A DNA stretch of 15,032 nucleotides from JBJXGC01 sp046154545 (lineage in GTDB: Bacteria > Chloroflexota > Dehalococcoidia > Tepidiformales > Tepidiformaceae). The notes under the pieces were generated by a model. That model saw nothing but the letters and a program-made list of their open reading frames with translations, searched no databases and was not told where the DNA came from. Position 1 is the stretch's first letter. Every line of letters begins with the position of its first letter. Both the position numbers and the translations under genes were made by a program. The stretch is from the NCBI GenBank assembly GCA_046154545.1, contig JBJXGC010000311.1:1-15032 (forward strand), written 5' to 3'. Positions 6,113 through 13,383 of this stretch are shown here, piece after piece.

Positions 6113-6777
6113 TAATACGTCGAGACGTTTATCTCTTCCATCTTCCCGGTGACCATGAAGATCACCCGCTCGCAGATGTTCGTGCAACGGTCGGCGATCC
6201 GCTCGAGGTTGTGCGATGTCCAGAGCATGTACGTGTTGCGCTGGATGCTTGAGGCGTCCGCCACCATCGCCGCCGTGCAGTCGTCATAGACGCTGTCCTG
6301 GAGACGATCGACTTCGTCGTCGGCCTCAGAGACCTGGCGGGCCAGCGCGATATCGGCCTCGGTGTACGCCTTCAGCGTGTTTCGCAACATGGCGATGGCC
6401 CGGTCCGCCATCGCCGGGATATAGCCGAGGCGGCGCGGCAGAGGCTCTTCGCCCAGGAGCAGGTTGATCCGGGCGATCCCCTCGGCGTGGTCAGCCATAC
6501 GCTCGAGGTCGGTAATGATGAAGAGCATGCTCACGAGATTGCGGAGGTCCCCCGCCATCGGCTGCTGCGTGCCCATGACGAGCACGCACTTCTCTTCGAT
6601 CTCGAAGCGCTTGGCGTTAATCCGCCTGTCGTCGTCGATCAGCATCTGCGACCAGCGCCGGTCGCCGTCTCGCAGCGCCTCCATCGAATCGAGGATCGCT
6701 TTCTCCGTCATCGACCCGAGGACAAGCACCGCATCCTGGAGGTCGACCAGCTCCCTGTGGAACAGTTCGCGTGCCAT
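6112..6777 (-). CDS. phoU: Phosphate signalling protein PhoU
   Basis: PhoU is a cytoplasmic helical protein that relays the state of the Pst transporter to the sensor kinase PhoR and keeps the Pho regulon off when phosphate is plentiful. The 221 residues fit the family length. They form two PhoU repeats, each with the E-R-x-A-D metal-binding motif: DLERMADHAEGI (Glu92, Asp96) and NLERIADRCTNICERV (Glu192, Asp196). QQPMAGDLRNLVSML (71-85) and the RNTYMLWTSHNLE segment are further family landmarks. AGGAGG lies 4 bases before ATG 6777. It is the last gene of the operon, 18 bp after pstB, the usual order. Confidence 0.95.
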   Translation of the reverse strand: MARELFHRELVDLQDAVLVLGSMTEKAILDSMEALRDGDRRWSQMLIDDDRRINAKRFEIEEKCVLVMGTQQPMAGDLRNLVSMLFIITDLERMADHAEGIARINLLLGEEPLPRRLGYIPAMADRAIAMLRNTLKAYTEADIALARQVSEADDEVDRLQDSVYDDCTAAMVADASSIQRNTYMLWTSHNLERIADRCTNICERVIFMVTGKMEEINVSTY

Positions 6778-6795
6778 GTCGCCTCCTCGCCGGGT

Positions 6796-7674
6796 CTATC
6801 CGAACCGGCCGCTGATGTAGTCCTCTGTGCGCTTGTCCTTCGGGTTCGTAAAGATGTCATCCGTCCGGCCGTACTCGACAAGCTGCCCGCTGACTCGCTC
6901 ATCGGTCAGCATGAACGCGGTGTAATCCGAAACCCGGGCCGCCTGCTGCATATTATGCGTCACGATGATGATCGTGTAGTCCTTGACGAGTTCTCGCATC
7001 AGGTCTTCGATCTTGAGCGTGGCTATCGGGTCGAGGGCTGAGCAGGGCTCGTCCATGAGGATGACGTCCGGCTCGTTCGCCATCGCCCGGGCGATGCAGA
7101 GCCGTTGCTGCTGGCCACCGGACAGGGCCAGGCCGCTCTTATTGAGGTCTGACTTCACCTCGTCCCAGAGGGCGGCGTTCTTCAGGCAGCGTTCGACGAG
7201 TTCGGTCATGTTCCCCTTGAACCCGTTCACCCGGGCGCCGAAGGCGACGTTGTCCTTGATCGACTTCGGGAAAGGGTTCGGCTTCTGGAAGACCATCCCG
7301 ATGCGCCGCCGGACTTCCACCGGGTCGACCCCGGGGCTGTAGATGTCCACCCCGTGGTAGCGGACGCTCCCCTCCACGCGGACGTTGGGGATGAGGTCGT
7401 TCATGCGGTTCACGCAGCGGAGCAACGTGCTCTTCCCACAGCCCGAAGGGCCGATGAGGGCCGTCACCTTGTTCCGGGGGAACGAGATGCCCACGCCGGT
7501 CAGCGCCTGCTTGGCCCCATACCAGAGGCTCAGGTCAGAGACCGTGACAGCGATCTCCTCCGGCGGGACCGCGATTGTCCCGACCCCGCGGACGGCTTCC
7601 GGTGGGCGCGCCTCACTCGGCTCGGAGGGGCGATGACGCGCGTCGGCGGGCCTCAAGTCGATACTCGTTGTCAT
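6796..7674 (-). CDS. pstB: Phosphate ABC transporter ATP-binding protein PstB
   Basis: PstB is the ATPase that drives phosphate import through PstCA. The start was set at ATG 7674, which has GAGGAG 6 bases upstream and lies 14 bp after the pstA stop; the open frame extends further but would run deep into pstA. The product has 292 residues. Motifs in order are Walker A GPSGCGKST (75-83), the Q-loop FQKPNPFP with Gln130, signature LSGGQQQR (184-191), Walker B VILMDEP (204-210) and switch His240 in VTHNM. NPFPKSI and EYGRTDDIF are typical of PstB within the ABC superfamily. The first 40 or so residues are a Pro/Glu/Arg-rich extension not found in E. coli PstB (257 residues), and its role is unknown. 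Confidence 0.96.
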   Translation of the reverse strand: MTTSIDLRPADARHRPSEPSEARPPEAVRGVGTIAVPPEEIAVTVSDLSLWYGAKQALTGVGISFPRNKVTALIGPSGCGKSTLLRCVNRMNDLIPNVRVEGSVRYHGVDIYSPGVDPVEVRRRIGMVFQKPNPFPKSIKDNVAFGARVNGFKGNMTELVERCLKNAALWDEVKSDLNKSGLALSGGQQQRLCIARAMANEPDVILMDEPCSALDPIATLKIEDLMRELVKDYTIIIVTHNMQQAARVSDYTAFMLTDERVSGQLVEYGRTDDIFTNPKDKRTEDYISGRFG

Positions 7675-7688
7675 TTCGGGCTCCTCGT

Positions 7689-8582
7689 TCACTTGCGGCG
7701 GAATCGTTCGCGGATGAGCACCGCGACGACGTTGAGACTGAGGACGGCGATCATGAGGACCATGATCCCGGCGGCGGCGTTCTCCCGGAACGCCTCCTGT
7801 GGCCGGGTTGTCCAGTTGTAGATCTGGATGGGGACAGTCGTGAAGCTCTCGTTCGGGCTCTTGTTGTCGAAGGCGATGAAGGCGAAGGCACCGATCATGA
7901 TCAGGGCAGCGGTCTCCCCCGCCGCCCGGGCGATTGCCAGGATCGTCCCCGTCATGATCCCGGGGAGCGCGCCGGGCAGGGTGTGGTACCAGACCGTCTG
8001 CCATCGGGTGGCGCCCAGGGCGAGAGAGCCGTCGCGGATGCTCGGCGGGACCTGGCGGAGTGCCTCCACCGAAGCGACGATCGTCATCGGCAGGATCATC
8101 AGGGCCAGCGTCAGGGCGCCCGCGAGGATCGTCGGTCCGAGACCCAGGAACCTGACGAAGACAGCCAGCCCGAGGATGCCGTAGATAATGCTCGGCACCC
8201 CGGCCAGGTTGGCGATGTTGAGCGAGATGATCGTCCGCAGCCGGTTCTTGGGTGCGAACTCCTCCATGAAGATCGCCGTGCCGATGGCCACGGGGATCGC
8301 CATCGCCATCGTCAGGCCCATCACCCAGGCCGTGCCAAGGATCGATGAACGGAGCCCCGCCTGGTCAGCGAACCGCGAGGGATAGCTGGTCACGAAGTCC
8401 CATGAGACCCGGCCGCCACCAACCCGGATCACGTCGAAGCCCAGGAAGACGAGCGCGCCCACGCCCACGATCGTCGTGCCAAGAAGGATGTACCGCGAAG
8501 CCCGCGAGAGCGCCTGCCGCCGGGCGACGTCGCCGCTCGCCCGTAGCGAGCCCTGGGCCTCGGCCTGTTCGAGCAGGGCCAT
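7689..8582 (-). CDS. pstA: Phosphate ABC transporter permease PstA
   Basis: PstA is one of the two membrane subunits forming the phosphate path. Its 297 residues include a cytoplasmic N-terminal tail (to about 30), then six membrane segments from about 31 to 288. The ATPase-contacting EAA loop at about 173-209 reads EALRQVPPSIRDGSLALGATR and continues into PGALPGIMTG. ARAAGETAAL (218-227) is typical of PstA. The ATG shares one base with the pstC stop (TGATG), and GGGAGG for this start lies inside the end of pstC, so the two permease genes are translationally coupled. Confidence 0.95.
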   Translation of the reverse strand: MALLEQAEAQGSLRASGDVARRQALSRASRYILLGTTIVGVGALVFLGFDVIRVGGGRVSWDFVTSYPSRFADQAGLRSSILGTAWVMGLTMAMAIPVAIGTAIFMEEFAPKNRLRTIISLNIANLAGVPSIIYGILGLAVFVRFLGLGPTILAGALTLALMILPMTIVASVEALRQVPPSIRDGSLALGATRWQTVWYHTLPGALPGIMTGTILAIARAAGETAALIMIGAFAFIAFDNKSPNESFTTVPIQIYNWTTRPQEAFRENAAAGIMVLMIAVLSLNVVAVLIRERFRRK

Positions 8583-9535
8583 CAGTCGTACGCCTCCCGG
8601 AAGCGGTTGATGATCATCTGGGCGAGCACGTTCACCATGAAGGTGAACACGAACAGGGTGCTGGCAACGGCGAAGAGCGAGTTGTAGTCCACCGTGCCGC
8701 GGGCGGCGTCGCCAAGGCCCACCTGGAGCATGAACCCGGTCATCGTCTGGATCCCGGCCAGCGGGTCCAACGTCAGGTTGGGAGTGGAACCGGCGGCGAT
8801 GGCGACGATCATGGTCTCGCCGATGACCCGCGCGACGGCCAGGAGGATGGCAGCGATGATGCCCGAGAGCGCCGCCGGGAAGACGACGCGGATGGCCACT
8901 TCCAGGCGCGTCGCGCCGAGCCCATAGGCAGCTTCCCTCAGGTCGCGTGGCACACTCGTCATCGCGTCCTCAGAGACCGAAGCGATGGTCGGCAAGATCA
9001 TAACCGCCATCACGATGCTGGCGCTTAACGCGTTGAAGATCGGTACGTTATCCGTCCCGAACAACGGCCGGAGCACATCTTCCGTGATGAAGGTCAGCGC
9101 GAAGAACGCATAGACCACCGTCGGCACGCCGGCGAGCGATTCGAGGACCGGTTTGAGGATCCGCCGCGTGCGTGGATGTGCGTACTCGCTCAGGTAGATG
9201 GCTGCCCCGAGGCCGAGGGGCAGCGCCATCACCAGCGTCCACACAAGCACGTTGAGGGTGCCCACCACGAGCTCCCAGATGCCGTACGACTCCGACCCCG
9301 GGATCAGTGGTTGCCAGCGGGTGTGAAGGAAGAAGTCGGTGAGCGGGATCTCCTGGAAGAAGCTCACCGTCTCGCTAAAGAGGGTGACGACGATGAGGAT
9401 GGTCGTGACCAGGGAGATGAGGCCGCAGCCCCAGAGCGAGAGGACGATGAGCCGCTCCGCCGGGTTCTTACGCCAGCTCTTGCTGAGCGCCCGGGCGAGC
9501 TCCTCGGGGGAGCCGGAGGCCGGCGACAGCGCCAT
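8582..9535 (-). CDS. pstC: Phosphate ABC transporter permease PstC
   Basis: PstC is the second membrane subunit of the phosphate importer. The 317-residue protein begins with a short cytoplasmic tail, a first membrane segment at about 29-53, an external loop with RWQPLIPGSESYGIW, and then five more segments. The EAA loop at about 189-225 reads EDAMTSVPRDLREAAYGLGATR and ends in FPAALSG. ARVIGETMIV (235-244) is characteristic of PstC. Start ATG 9535 has AGGGGA 7 bases upstream. It is separated from pstS by 144 bp that contain a strong hairpin and a PHO-box-like repeat, so it may have its own promoter. Confidence 0.95.
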   Translation of the reverse strand: MALSPASGSPEELARALSKSWRKNPAERLIVLSLWGCGLISLVTTILIVVTLFSETVSFFQEIPLTDFFLHTRWQPLIPGSESYGIWELVVGTLNVLVWTLVMALPLGLGAAIYLSEYAHPRTRRILKPVLESLAGVPTVVYAFFALTFITEDVLRPLFGTDNVPIFNALSASIVMAVMILPTIASVSEDAMTSVPRDLREAAYGLGATRLEVAIRVVFPAALSGIIAAILLAVARVIGETMIVAIAAGSTPNLTLDPLAGIQTMTGFMLQVGLGDAARGTVDYNSLFAVASTLFVFTFMVNVLAQMIINRFREAYD

Positions 9536-9581
9536 CTCTGAGTCCCCTTTCCTCCGCCTCGCGGAATCCTCGGCTCGTGAT

Positions 9582-9595
9582 TTCGCCCGGGCGAA
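9582..9595. repeat. 14-bp perfect palindrome in the pstS-pstC gap
   Basis: TTCGCCCGGGCGAA reads the same on both strands. It lies between the PHO-box-like repeat and the pstC start. It could be an operator half-site pair or simply a GC-rich dyad; nothing else in the window matches it. Confidence 0.5.
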
Positions 9596-9611
9596 GGCTC
9601 GGCCTCGGATG

Positions 9612-9626
9612 TTAACAAACCGTTAA
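9612..9626 (-). promoter_or_regulatory. Candidate PHO box upstream of pstC
   Basis: TTAA occurs at 9612-9615 and 9623-9626, exactly 11 bp apart; on the plus strand this reads TTAACA-N5-TTAAGA. PhoB/PhoP-family regulators bind direct repeats with an 11-bp period, and the Bacillus PhoP site is built on TTAACA-like hexamers. The same arrangement stands upstream of pstS. It lies 76-91 bp before the pstC ATG. No clear -10 box follows. Confidence 0.5.
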
Positions 9627-9627
9627 G

Positions 9628-9661
9628 AAGGAGGGACGGGCCTGCCGGTCCGTCCCTCCTT
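9628..9661 (-). terminator. Strong intercistronic hairpin between pstS and pstC
   Basis: AAGGAGGGACGG (9628-9639) pairs perfectly over 12 bp with CCGTCCCTCCTT (9650-9661) around a 10-base loop. It begins 18 bp after the pstS stop. On the minus strand it is followed by CTTAACGGTTTG, which is moderately T-rich. In pst operons such hairpins commonly terminate or stabilise most of the pstS message so that the binding protein is made in excess over the permease. Confidence 0.75.
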
Positions 9662-9679
9662 CCGTTGGCAGGCTCGCCG

Positions 9680-10723
9680 TTACTTCGGCAGGAACGCCGC
9701 TATCTTGTCCTGCTGCGTCTTCGTGAGGGCCTCCGGCAGGGTCACATAGCCAACCTCTTTCACAAGCTTCGCCATGTTGTCCAGGTAGAACTTGGTGAAG
9801 CCAAGCACCTCGGGCCGCTCCTTGAGGAGCGATTCCCGCGTGTAGATGTAGAGGGGCCGGCTAAGTGGCACATAGGTCCCGTTCAGCGCCGCATCAAAAG
9901 ACGGTGCGACGCATCCCTTGCCGCCATCGATAGAGACCGCCGTCAGCTTCTTGCCCGCCTCCTGGAAGTGGGCGAAGCCGAAGTAGCCGATAGCGTTCTT
10001 GTCACCCTCGACGCCACGGACGAGGACGTTGTCGTCCTCCGAGGCCGTGCCGTCTGAGCGGTGCTTCGACTCCTTATCGACCGCCGTGATGGCGGCCTCG
10101 ACAAAGTAGGTGAAGGTCCCTGAGTCCGGGCCCGGGTAGTAGAATTTGATGTTCTCCGCCGGCCAGGCCGGGTTGACGTCGCTCCACTTCGTCGCCCCGC
10201 CCGACTTATAGACGGCGTTGAGTTGCTTCGTCGTCATGCACTGGGCCCAGGTGTTCTGGGGGTGAACCACGATCGTCAGGGCGTCGATCCCGACCTGGAG
10301 TTCGACCACATCGGTGATCTTGGCCGCCGTGCAGGCGTCCTTCTCTTTCTGGTTGATGGCGCGCGAGGCGTCCGAGATCTGGATCTCACCGCGGCAGAAC
10401 TTCTCGAAGCCCCCGCCGGTGCCGGAGAAGGCCACATTCGCCTTCACGTTCTTGGCGACTTTGGAGAACTCCTCCGCCACCGCCTCGGAGATGGGGAACA
10501 CCGTGGACGAGCCATCGATGCGTACTTCCCCGCTCAGTTTCGCGTAGTCGATACCCGGCTTCGCCGTTGGGCTTGCCGCCGTAGTTGCTGCTGTGGTTGC
10601 GGCCGAGGTGGCCGCGGGCGTTGTGTCGTCGTCGTCGCCGCCACAGGCCGCGAGGGTCGCCGCGAGCGCGATCAGCGCCGCGGCTGCGATCAGCATTCGC
10701 CGTCCAGTAGTGGGAATTCTCAT
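9680..10723 (-). CDS. pstS: Phosphate-binding lipoprotein PstS
   Basis: PstS captures phosphate outside the membrane and delivers it to PstCA. The 347-residue protein begins with a lipoprotein signal peptide: Arg8-Arg9, a hydrophobic core, and lipobox LAAC with Cys27, followed by Gly-Gly-Asp4 and a Thr/Ala-rich linker to about residue 55. Phosphate-site motifs are IDGSSTVFP (69-77), AFSGTGGGFEKFCRGEIQ (98-115), SDASR (117-121) and PGPDSGTF (197-204). YKSGGATKWSDVNPAWP and AIGYFGFAHF are also family landmarks. Cys110, Cys131, Cys162 and Cys271 could form two disulfides. GAGGAG lies 8 bases before ATG 10723. It is the first gene of the pst cluster, with a candidate PHO box 56-70 bp upstream and a 12-bp hairpin after it. 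Confidence 0.96.
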   Translation of the reverse strand: MRIPTTGRRMLIAAAALIALAATLAACGGDDDDTTPAATSAATTAATTAASPTAKPGIDYAKLSGEVRIDGSSTVFPISEAVAEEFSKVAKNVKANVAFSGTGGGFEKFCRGEIQISDASRAINQKEKDACTAAKITDVVELQVGIDALTIVVHPQNTWAQCMTTKQLNAVYKSGGATKWSDVNPAWPAENIKFYYPGPDSGTFTYFVEAAITAVDKESKHRSDGTASEDDNVLVRGVEGDKNAIGYFGFAHFQEAGKKLTAVSIDGGKGCVAPSFDAALNGTYVPLSRPLYIYTRESLLKERPEVLGFTKFYLDNMAKLVKEVGYVTLPEALTKTQQDKIAAFLPK

Positions 10724-10778
10724 GGGTCGGGTTCTACTCCTCAGGGTTTCGGCTGAGCGGCATCCTCTCCACTTGCCA

Positions 10779-10793
10779 TTAATGATGCATTAA
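10779..10793 (-). promoter_or_regulatory. Candidate PHO box upstream of pstS
   Basis: TTAA at 10779-10782 and 10790-10793 lies in an 11-bp direct repeat, CATTAATGATG followed by CATTAACGCCG (10777-10798). The 11-bp period is the hallmark of PhoB/PhoP binding sites, and the spot, 56-70 bp before pstS and facing phoB, is where one is expected. A -10 box is not obvious. Confidence 0.6.
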
Positions 10794-11024
10794 CGCCGGC
10801 GGGCACCAACGGCCACCTGGCCCCACTTCTCCGTCCGCCCGGTCCGCCAAACGCTCCCCGGCCGAGGCTCGGCCTGCTCGCTCCCCGGCCCACGCGTTTT
10901 ACATGGCCGTTGCCCACGGACCACGGGGGCGTTACAGGCTCCCCGCACACTGAGTTACGAGCGGCGGCGAAAATCCAACGGCCAGTCCCGCCGGCTCCCC
11001 CTTTGTGGCGAGGGCGGCGATGCT

Positions 11025-11050
11025 TGCCACCCGGGAATTCCCGGGTAGCA
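11025..11050. repeat. Near-perfect 26-bp palindrome in the phoB leader
   Basis: The core ACCCGGGAATTCCCGGGT (11029-11046) is an 18-bp perfect palindrome. After one mismatched pair, TGC (11025-11027) and GCA (11048-11050) pair again, giving 12 pairs out of 13. It lies 62 bp before the phoB ATG and just before the possible -10 at 11069. It fits either an operator for a dimeric regulator or a loopless hairpin; GCGATG flanks it on both sides. Confidence 0.7.
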
Positions 11051-11111
11051 GCGATGGTGCCCTCGGCGCATACTGGATCCCACGCAGCACGTCGGCCGGC
11101 CCGGAGACTTT

Positions 11112-11792
11112 ATGGCGACCAAAATCCTCGTCGTTGATGACGAACAGAACATCCGTGACCTTGCCTCGCTCTACCTCTCGAAGGAGGGCTTCACCGTCGA
11201 GACGGCCGAGAACGGCCGCGTCGCCGTCGAGCGGTTCGCGCTCATCCAACCGGCACTCGTCATCCTTGACCTCATGATGCCCGAAATGGACGGCTTCGAG
11301 GTCTGCCGCGAGCTACGCCGCGAGCACGATGTCCCCATCCTCATGCTCACGGCCCGCAACGACGACGTCGACAAGATCGTCGGCCTCGAACTCGGCGCCG
11401 ATGACTATATGACCAAGCCCTTCAACCCCCGCGAAATGGTCGCCCGCGTGAAAGCGATCCTCCGCCGCTTCGAAGGCGGCCGGAAGCCCCAGAACGCGAT
11501 CACCGTCTCCAACCTCTCCGTCGATAAAGCGCGCCGCGAAGCCCGCATCAACGACGAACTCCTCGACCTCCGGACCAAGGAGTTCGACCTCCTCGCCGCC
11601 TTCGTCGAAAATCCCGGCATCGCCCTCACCCGCGAACAACTGCTCGAATCCGTGTGGGGCTACGAATACGCTGGTGAGACCCGCACCGTGGACGTCCACG
11701 TCCAGCACCTCCGTTCCAAGCTCAGCAGCGCCGCCGTCGCCATCGAGACGCTTCGTGGCGTCGGCTACAAGCTGGTCGAAAGTCCTGCATGA
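11112..11792 (+). CDS. phoB: Response regulator PhoB/PhoP, OmpR family
   Basis: This regulator, when phosphorylated by PhoR, activates phosphate-starvation genes. The 226 residues have a receiver domain (3-118) with acidic pocket Asp9-Asp10, phospho-acceptor Asp53 in VILDLMMPEMDG, switch Thr80 in LMLTAR, and Lys102 in MTKPF. The C-terminal winged-helix DNA-binding domain (about 128-223) includes LDLRTKEFDLLAAFVENPG, TREQLLESVWG, TVDVHVQHLRSKL and IETLRGVGYK. GGAG lies 5 bases before the ATG. phoR follows after 28 bp and the pst operon diverges upstream, so assignment to phosphate control rests on context as well as on family; OmpR-family sequences alone do not separate PhoB from other regulators. 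Confidence 0.92.
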   Translation: MATKILVVDDEQNIRDLASLYLSKEGFTVETAENGRVAVERFALIQPALVILDLMMPEMDGFEVCRELRREHDVPILMLTARNDDVDKIVGLELGADDYMTKPFNPREMVARVKAILRRFEGGRKPQNAITVSNLSVDKARREARINDELLDLRTKEFDLLAAFVENPGIALTREQLLESVWGYEYAGETRTVDVHVQHLRSKLSSAAVAIETLRGVGYKLVESPA

Positions 11793-11820
11793 TGGATAGC
11801 GGGGAGGCCGCGCGGCACCG

Positions 11821-13383
11821 ATGAGTTCCTTACAGGTCCGGCTCTTGCTCAGCTACCTGGCCGTCATCGGCGTGACGCTGGGCCTCGCCGCGCTCACCCT
11901 CTTCCTTCTCCTCGGCGGCTACCGGGACTCTATCTCTTATGGCAACCTCGAAGATGTCGGCAGCCTGGTCAGTCAACAGGTCAGCGCCGAACTCGAAGCC
12001 GCTCACGCCCGCAACGAGGACCCTTCCGGCCCCGACCTGCTCCTTACCGTCCGTGCCTGGCTCGCCGGGCGGCCCTCCGACTCAGTCTCCAACCCGACCA
12101 CGACCGTCCTCGTCGTCAACCGCCAGGGCGTGGTCATCGGCACCCCGGGGACGTCACAGGAACTCGCCGGTGCCATCGTGAAAGACCTCCAGCTTCCTGC
12201 CGGCAGCGCCAGCGACGACTCGCGCCCCCGCCGCTGCCGCCTCGAGGCGCCCGAGCGTGCGCCCGAACTCTGTGTGAGCGTGCCCATTTCGACAGATGTA
12301 CTCGCCATGTTTCCCGGCACCGAAGCGGTCGCCCTCGTCGTCGCAAAGCCGGCCGCCGGCCTTGGCGAAGTCCTTGGCGACCTCCTCCCGCGGCTTGCCT
12401 TCGCCGGTCTCATCGGCGTCGCCGCGGCCCTCGGCCTCGGCTTCCTCCTCTCCCAGAGCGTGGCCGCCCCCCTGAGAAATATCGCCCGCGCCGCCCGGAG
12501 CGTCGCCCGCGGCAACTATCGCCAGCGCGTCCCCGCCACCGGCCCCCGCGAGGTGCGGGACCTGGCCGCGAACTTCAACCGGATGACTGAGGACGTGCAA
12601 CGGTCGCAGCAGACCCTCCGCGACTTCCTCGCGAACATCTCGCACGAATTGAAGACGCCCCTGACCTCCATCCGCGGCTTCAGCCAGGCCATGCTCGACG
12701 GCACGATCGACGACAAGGACGGGATCGACCGCTCCGCCAAGATCATCAGCGACGAATCCAACCGCGTCCTCCGCCTGGTCGAAGAGCTGCTCGACCTTTC
12801 CCGCATCGAAAGCGGCCAGGTCGCGATGCGCCAGGAAGTCATCGACCTGCACGAACTCTTCAGCCACGTCAGCGAAGTCTTCGCCCTCCGCAGCGAGGAC
12901 AACGGCGTCAGGCTCGAGCTGGCGCCCGATTCGACGAGCGCCCACGTCAAAGGCGACTTTGACCGGCTTGAGCAGGTGATGAATAACCTCCTCGACAACG
13001 CCTTCCGCCACACGCCCGCCGGTGGCACCGTCTGGGTCTCCTCCCGGCGCGTGCAGCACGGCCTCGTCCAGGTGACCGTTGCCGACACCGGCCGCGGCAT
13101 CCCTCCCCAGGACCTGCCCCACCTCTTCGAACGGTTCTACCGGGCCAACACCGGGGCGAACGGCAAGGGGTACGGGCTCGGGCTGGCGATTACCCGCGAG
13201 ATCGTCCGCGCCCACGGCGGCGACATCTGGGCGACGAGCGAACCAGGCAAGGGCACGAACTTCGTGTTCACGCTCCCGGCCGCCGTCACCACGGCCGCTC
13301 CCGCCGCCAGCGGCCGGCGCACCCCGGCAGCGATGGTGCGCTTGACGTCACGCCAGCGCCCCCGCCCAGCCCGGCCCCAGTAG
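11821..13383 (+). CDS. phoR: Sensor histidine kinase PhoR-type
   Basis: This membrane kinase is the expected partner of PhoB. The 520 residues start with a membrane segment (about 7-32). An extracytoplasmic sensing domain follows (33-188), with a TTTVLVVNRQGVVIGTPG strand typical of PAS-like sensors, and then a second membrane segment (about 189-212). HAMP (about 212-262) comes next, then HisKA with FLANISHELKTPLTS (His275), and HATPase_c. The N box NNLLDNAFRHTP starts at 388, the G1 box is ADTGRGIPP (421-429), the F box LFERFYRA, and the G2 box GYGLGLA (450-456). The last 30 or so residues are Ala/Pro/Arg-rich and low in complexity. GGGGAGG lies 13 bases before the ATG, a long spacing, and no better in-frame start exists. 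Its last 36 bp overlap the convergent kinase-fold gene. Confidence 0.9.
   Translation: MSSLQVRLLLSYLAVIGVTLGLAALTLFLLLGGYRDSISYGNLEDVGSLVSQQVSAELEAAHARNEDPSGPDLLLTVRAWLAGRPSDSVSNPTTTVLVVNRQGVVIGTPGTSQELAGAIVKDLQLPAGSASDDSRPRRCRLEAPERAPELCVSVPISTDVLAMFPGTEAVALVVAKPAAGLGEVLGDLLPRLAFAGLIGVAAALGLGFLLSQSVAAPLRNIARAARSVARGNYRQRVPATGPREVRDLAANFNRMTEDVQRSQQTLRDFLANISHELKTPLTSIRGFSQAMLDGTIDDKDGIDRSAKIISDESNRVLRLVEELLDLSRIESGQVAMRQEVIDLHELFSHVSEVFALRSEDNGVRLELAPDSTSAHVKGDFDRLEQVMNNLLDNAFRHTPAGGTVWVSSRRVQHGLVQVTVADTGRGIPPQDLPHLFERFYRANTGANGKGYGLGLAITREIVRAHGGDIWATSEPGKGTNFVFTLPAAVTTAAPAASGRRTPAAMVRLTSRQRPRPARPQ

Larger units (their letters stand above)
10724..11111. other. Divergent regulatory region between pstS and phoB (388 bp, no gene)
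   Basis: I see no credible gene here. The stretch holds the pstS ribosome-binding site, the TTAA-pair PHO-box candidate (10779-10793), a GGCCGAG-G-CTCGGCC dyad (10860-10874), three copies of CAACGGCCA (10807-10815 and 10976-10984 forward, 10904-10912 reversed), an 18-bp perfect palindrome before phoB (11029-11046), and GGAG 5 bases before the phoB ATG. The only TTAA pair is close to pstS, so phoB has either no PhoB site of this type or shares one about 320 bp away. A weak CATACT (11069-11074) is the best -10 for phoB. Confidence 0.8.

Noticed and set aside
7675..8004. In-frame upstream extension of pstB by 110 codons
   Set aside because: It overlaps pstA, has no ribosome-binding site, and reads as low-complexity Arg/Asp/His; ATG 7674 has a good GAGGAG.
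10931..10960. GTTACA and GTTACG 23 bp apart as a PHO box for phoB
   Set aside because: The spacing is not a multiple of 11 and the units do not match the TTAA pairs near pstS and pstC.
10910..11137. Small open frames in the pstS-phoB gap
   Set aside because: They have no ribosome-binding sites, Arg/Pro-rich content, and overlap the dyads and the phoB start.
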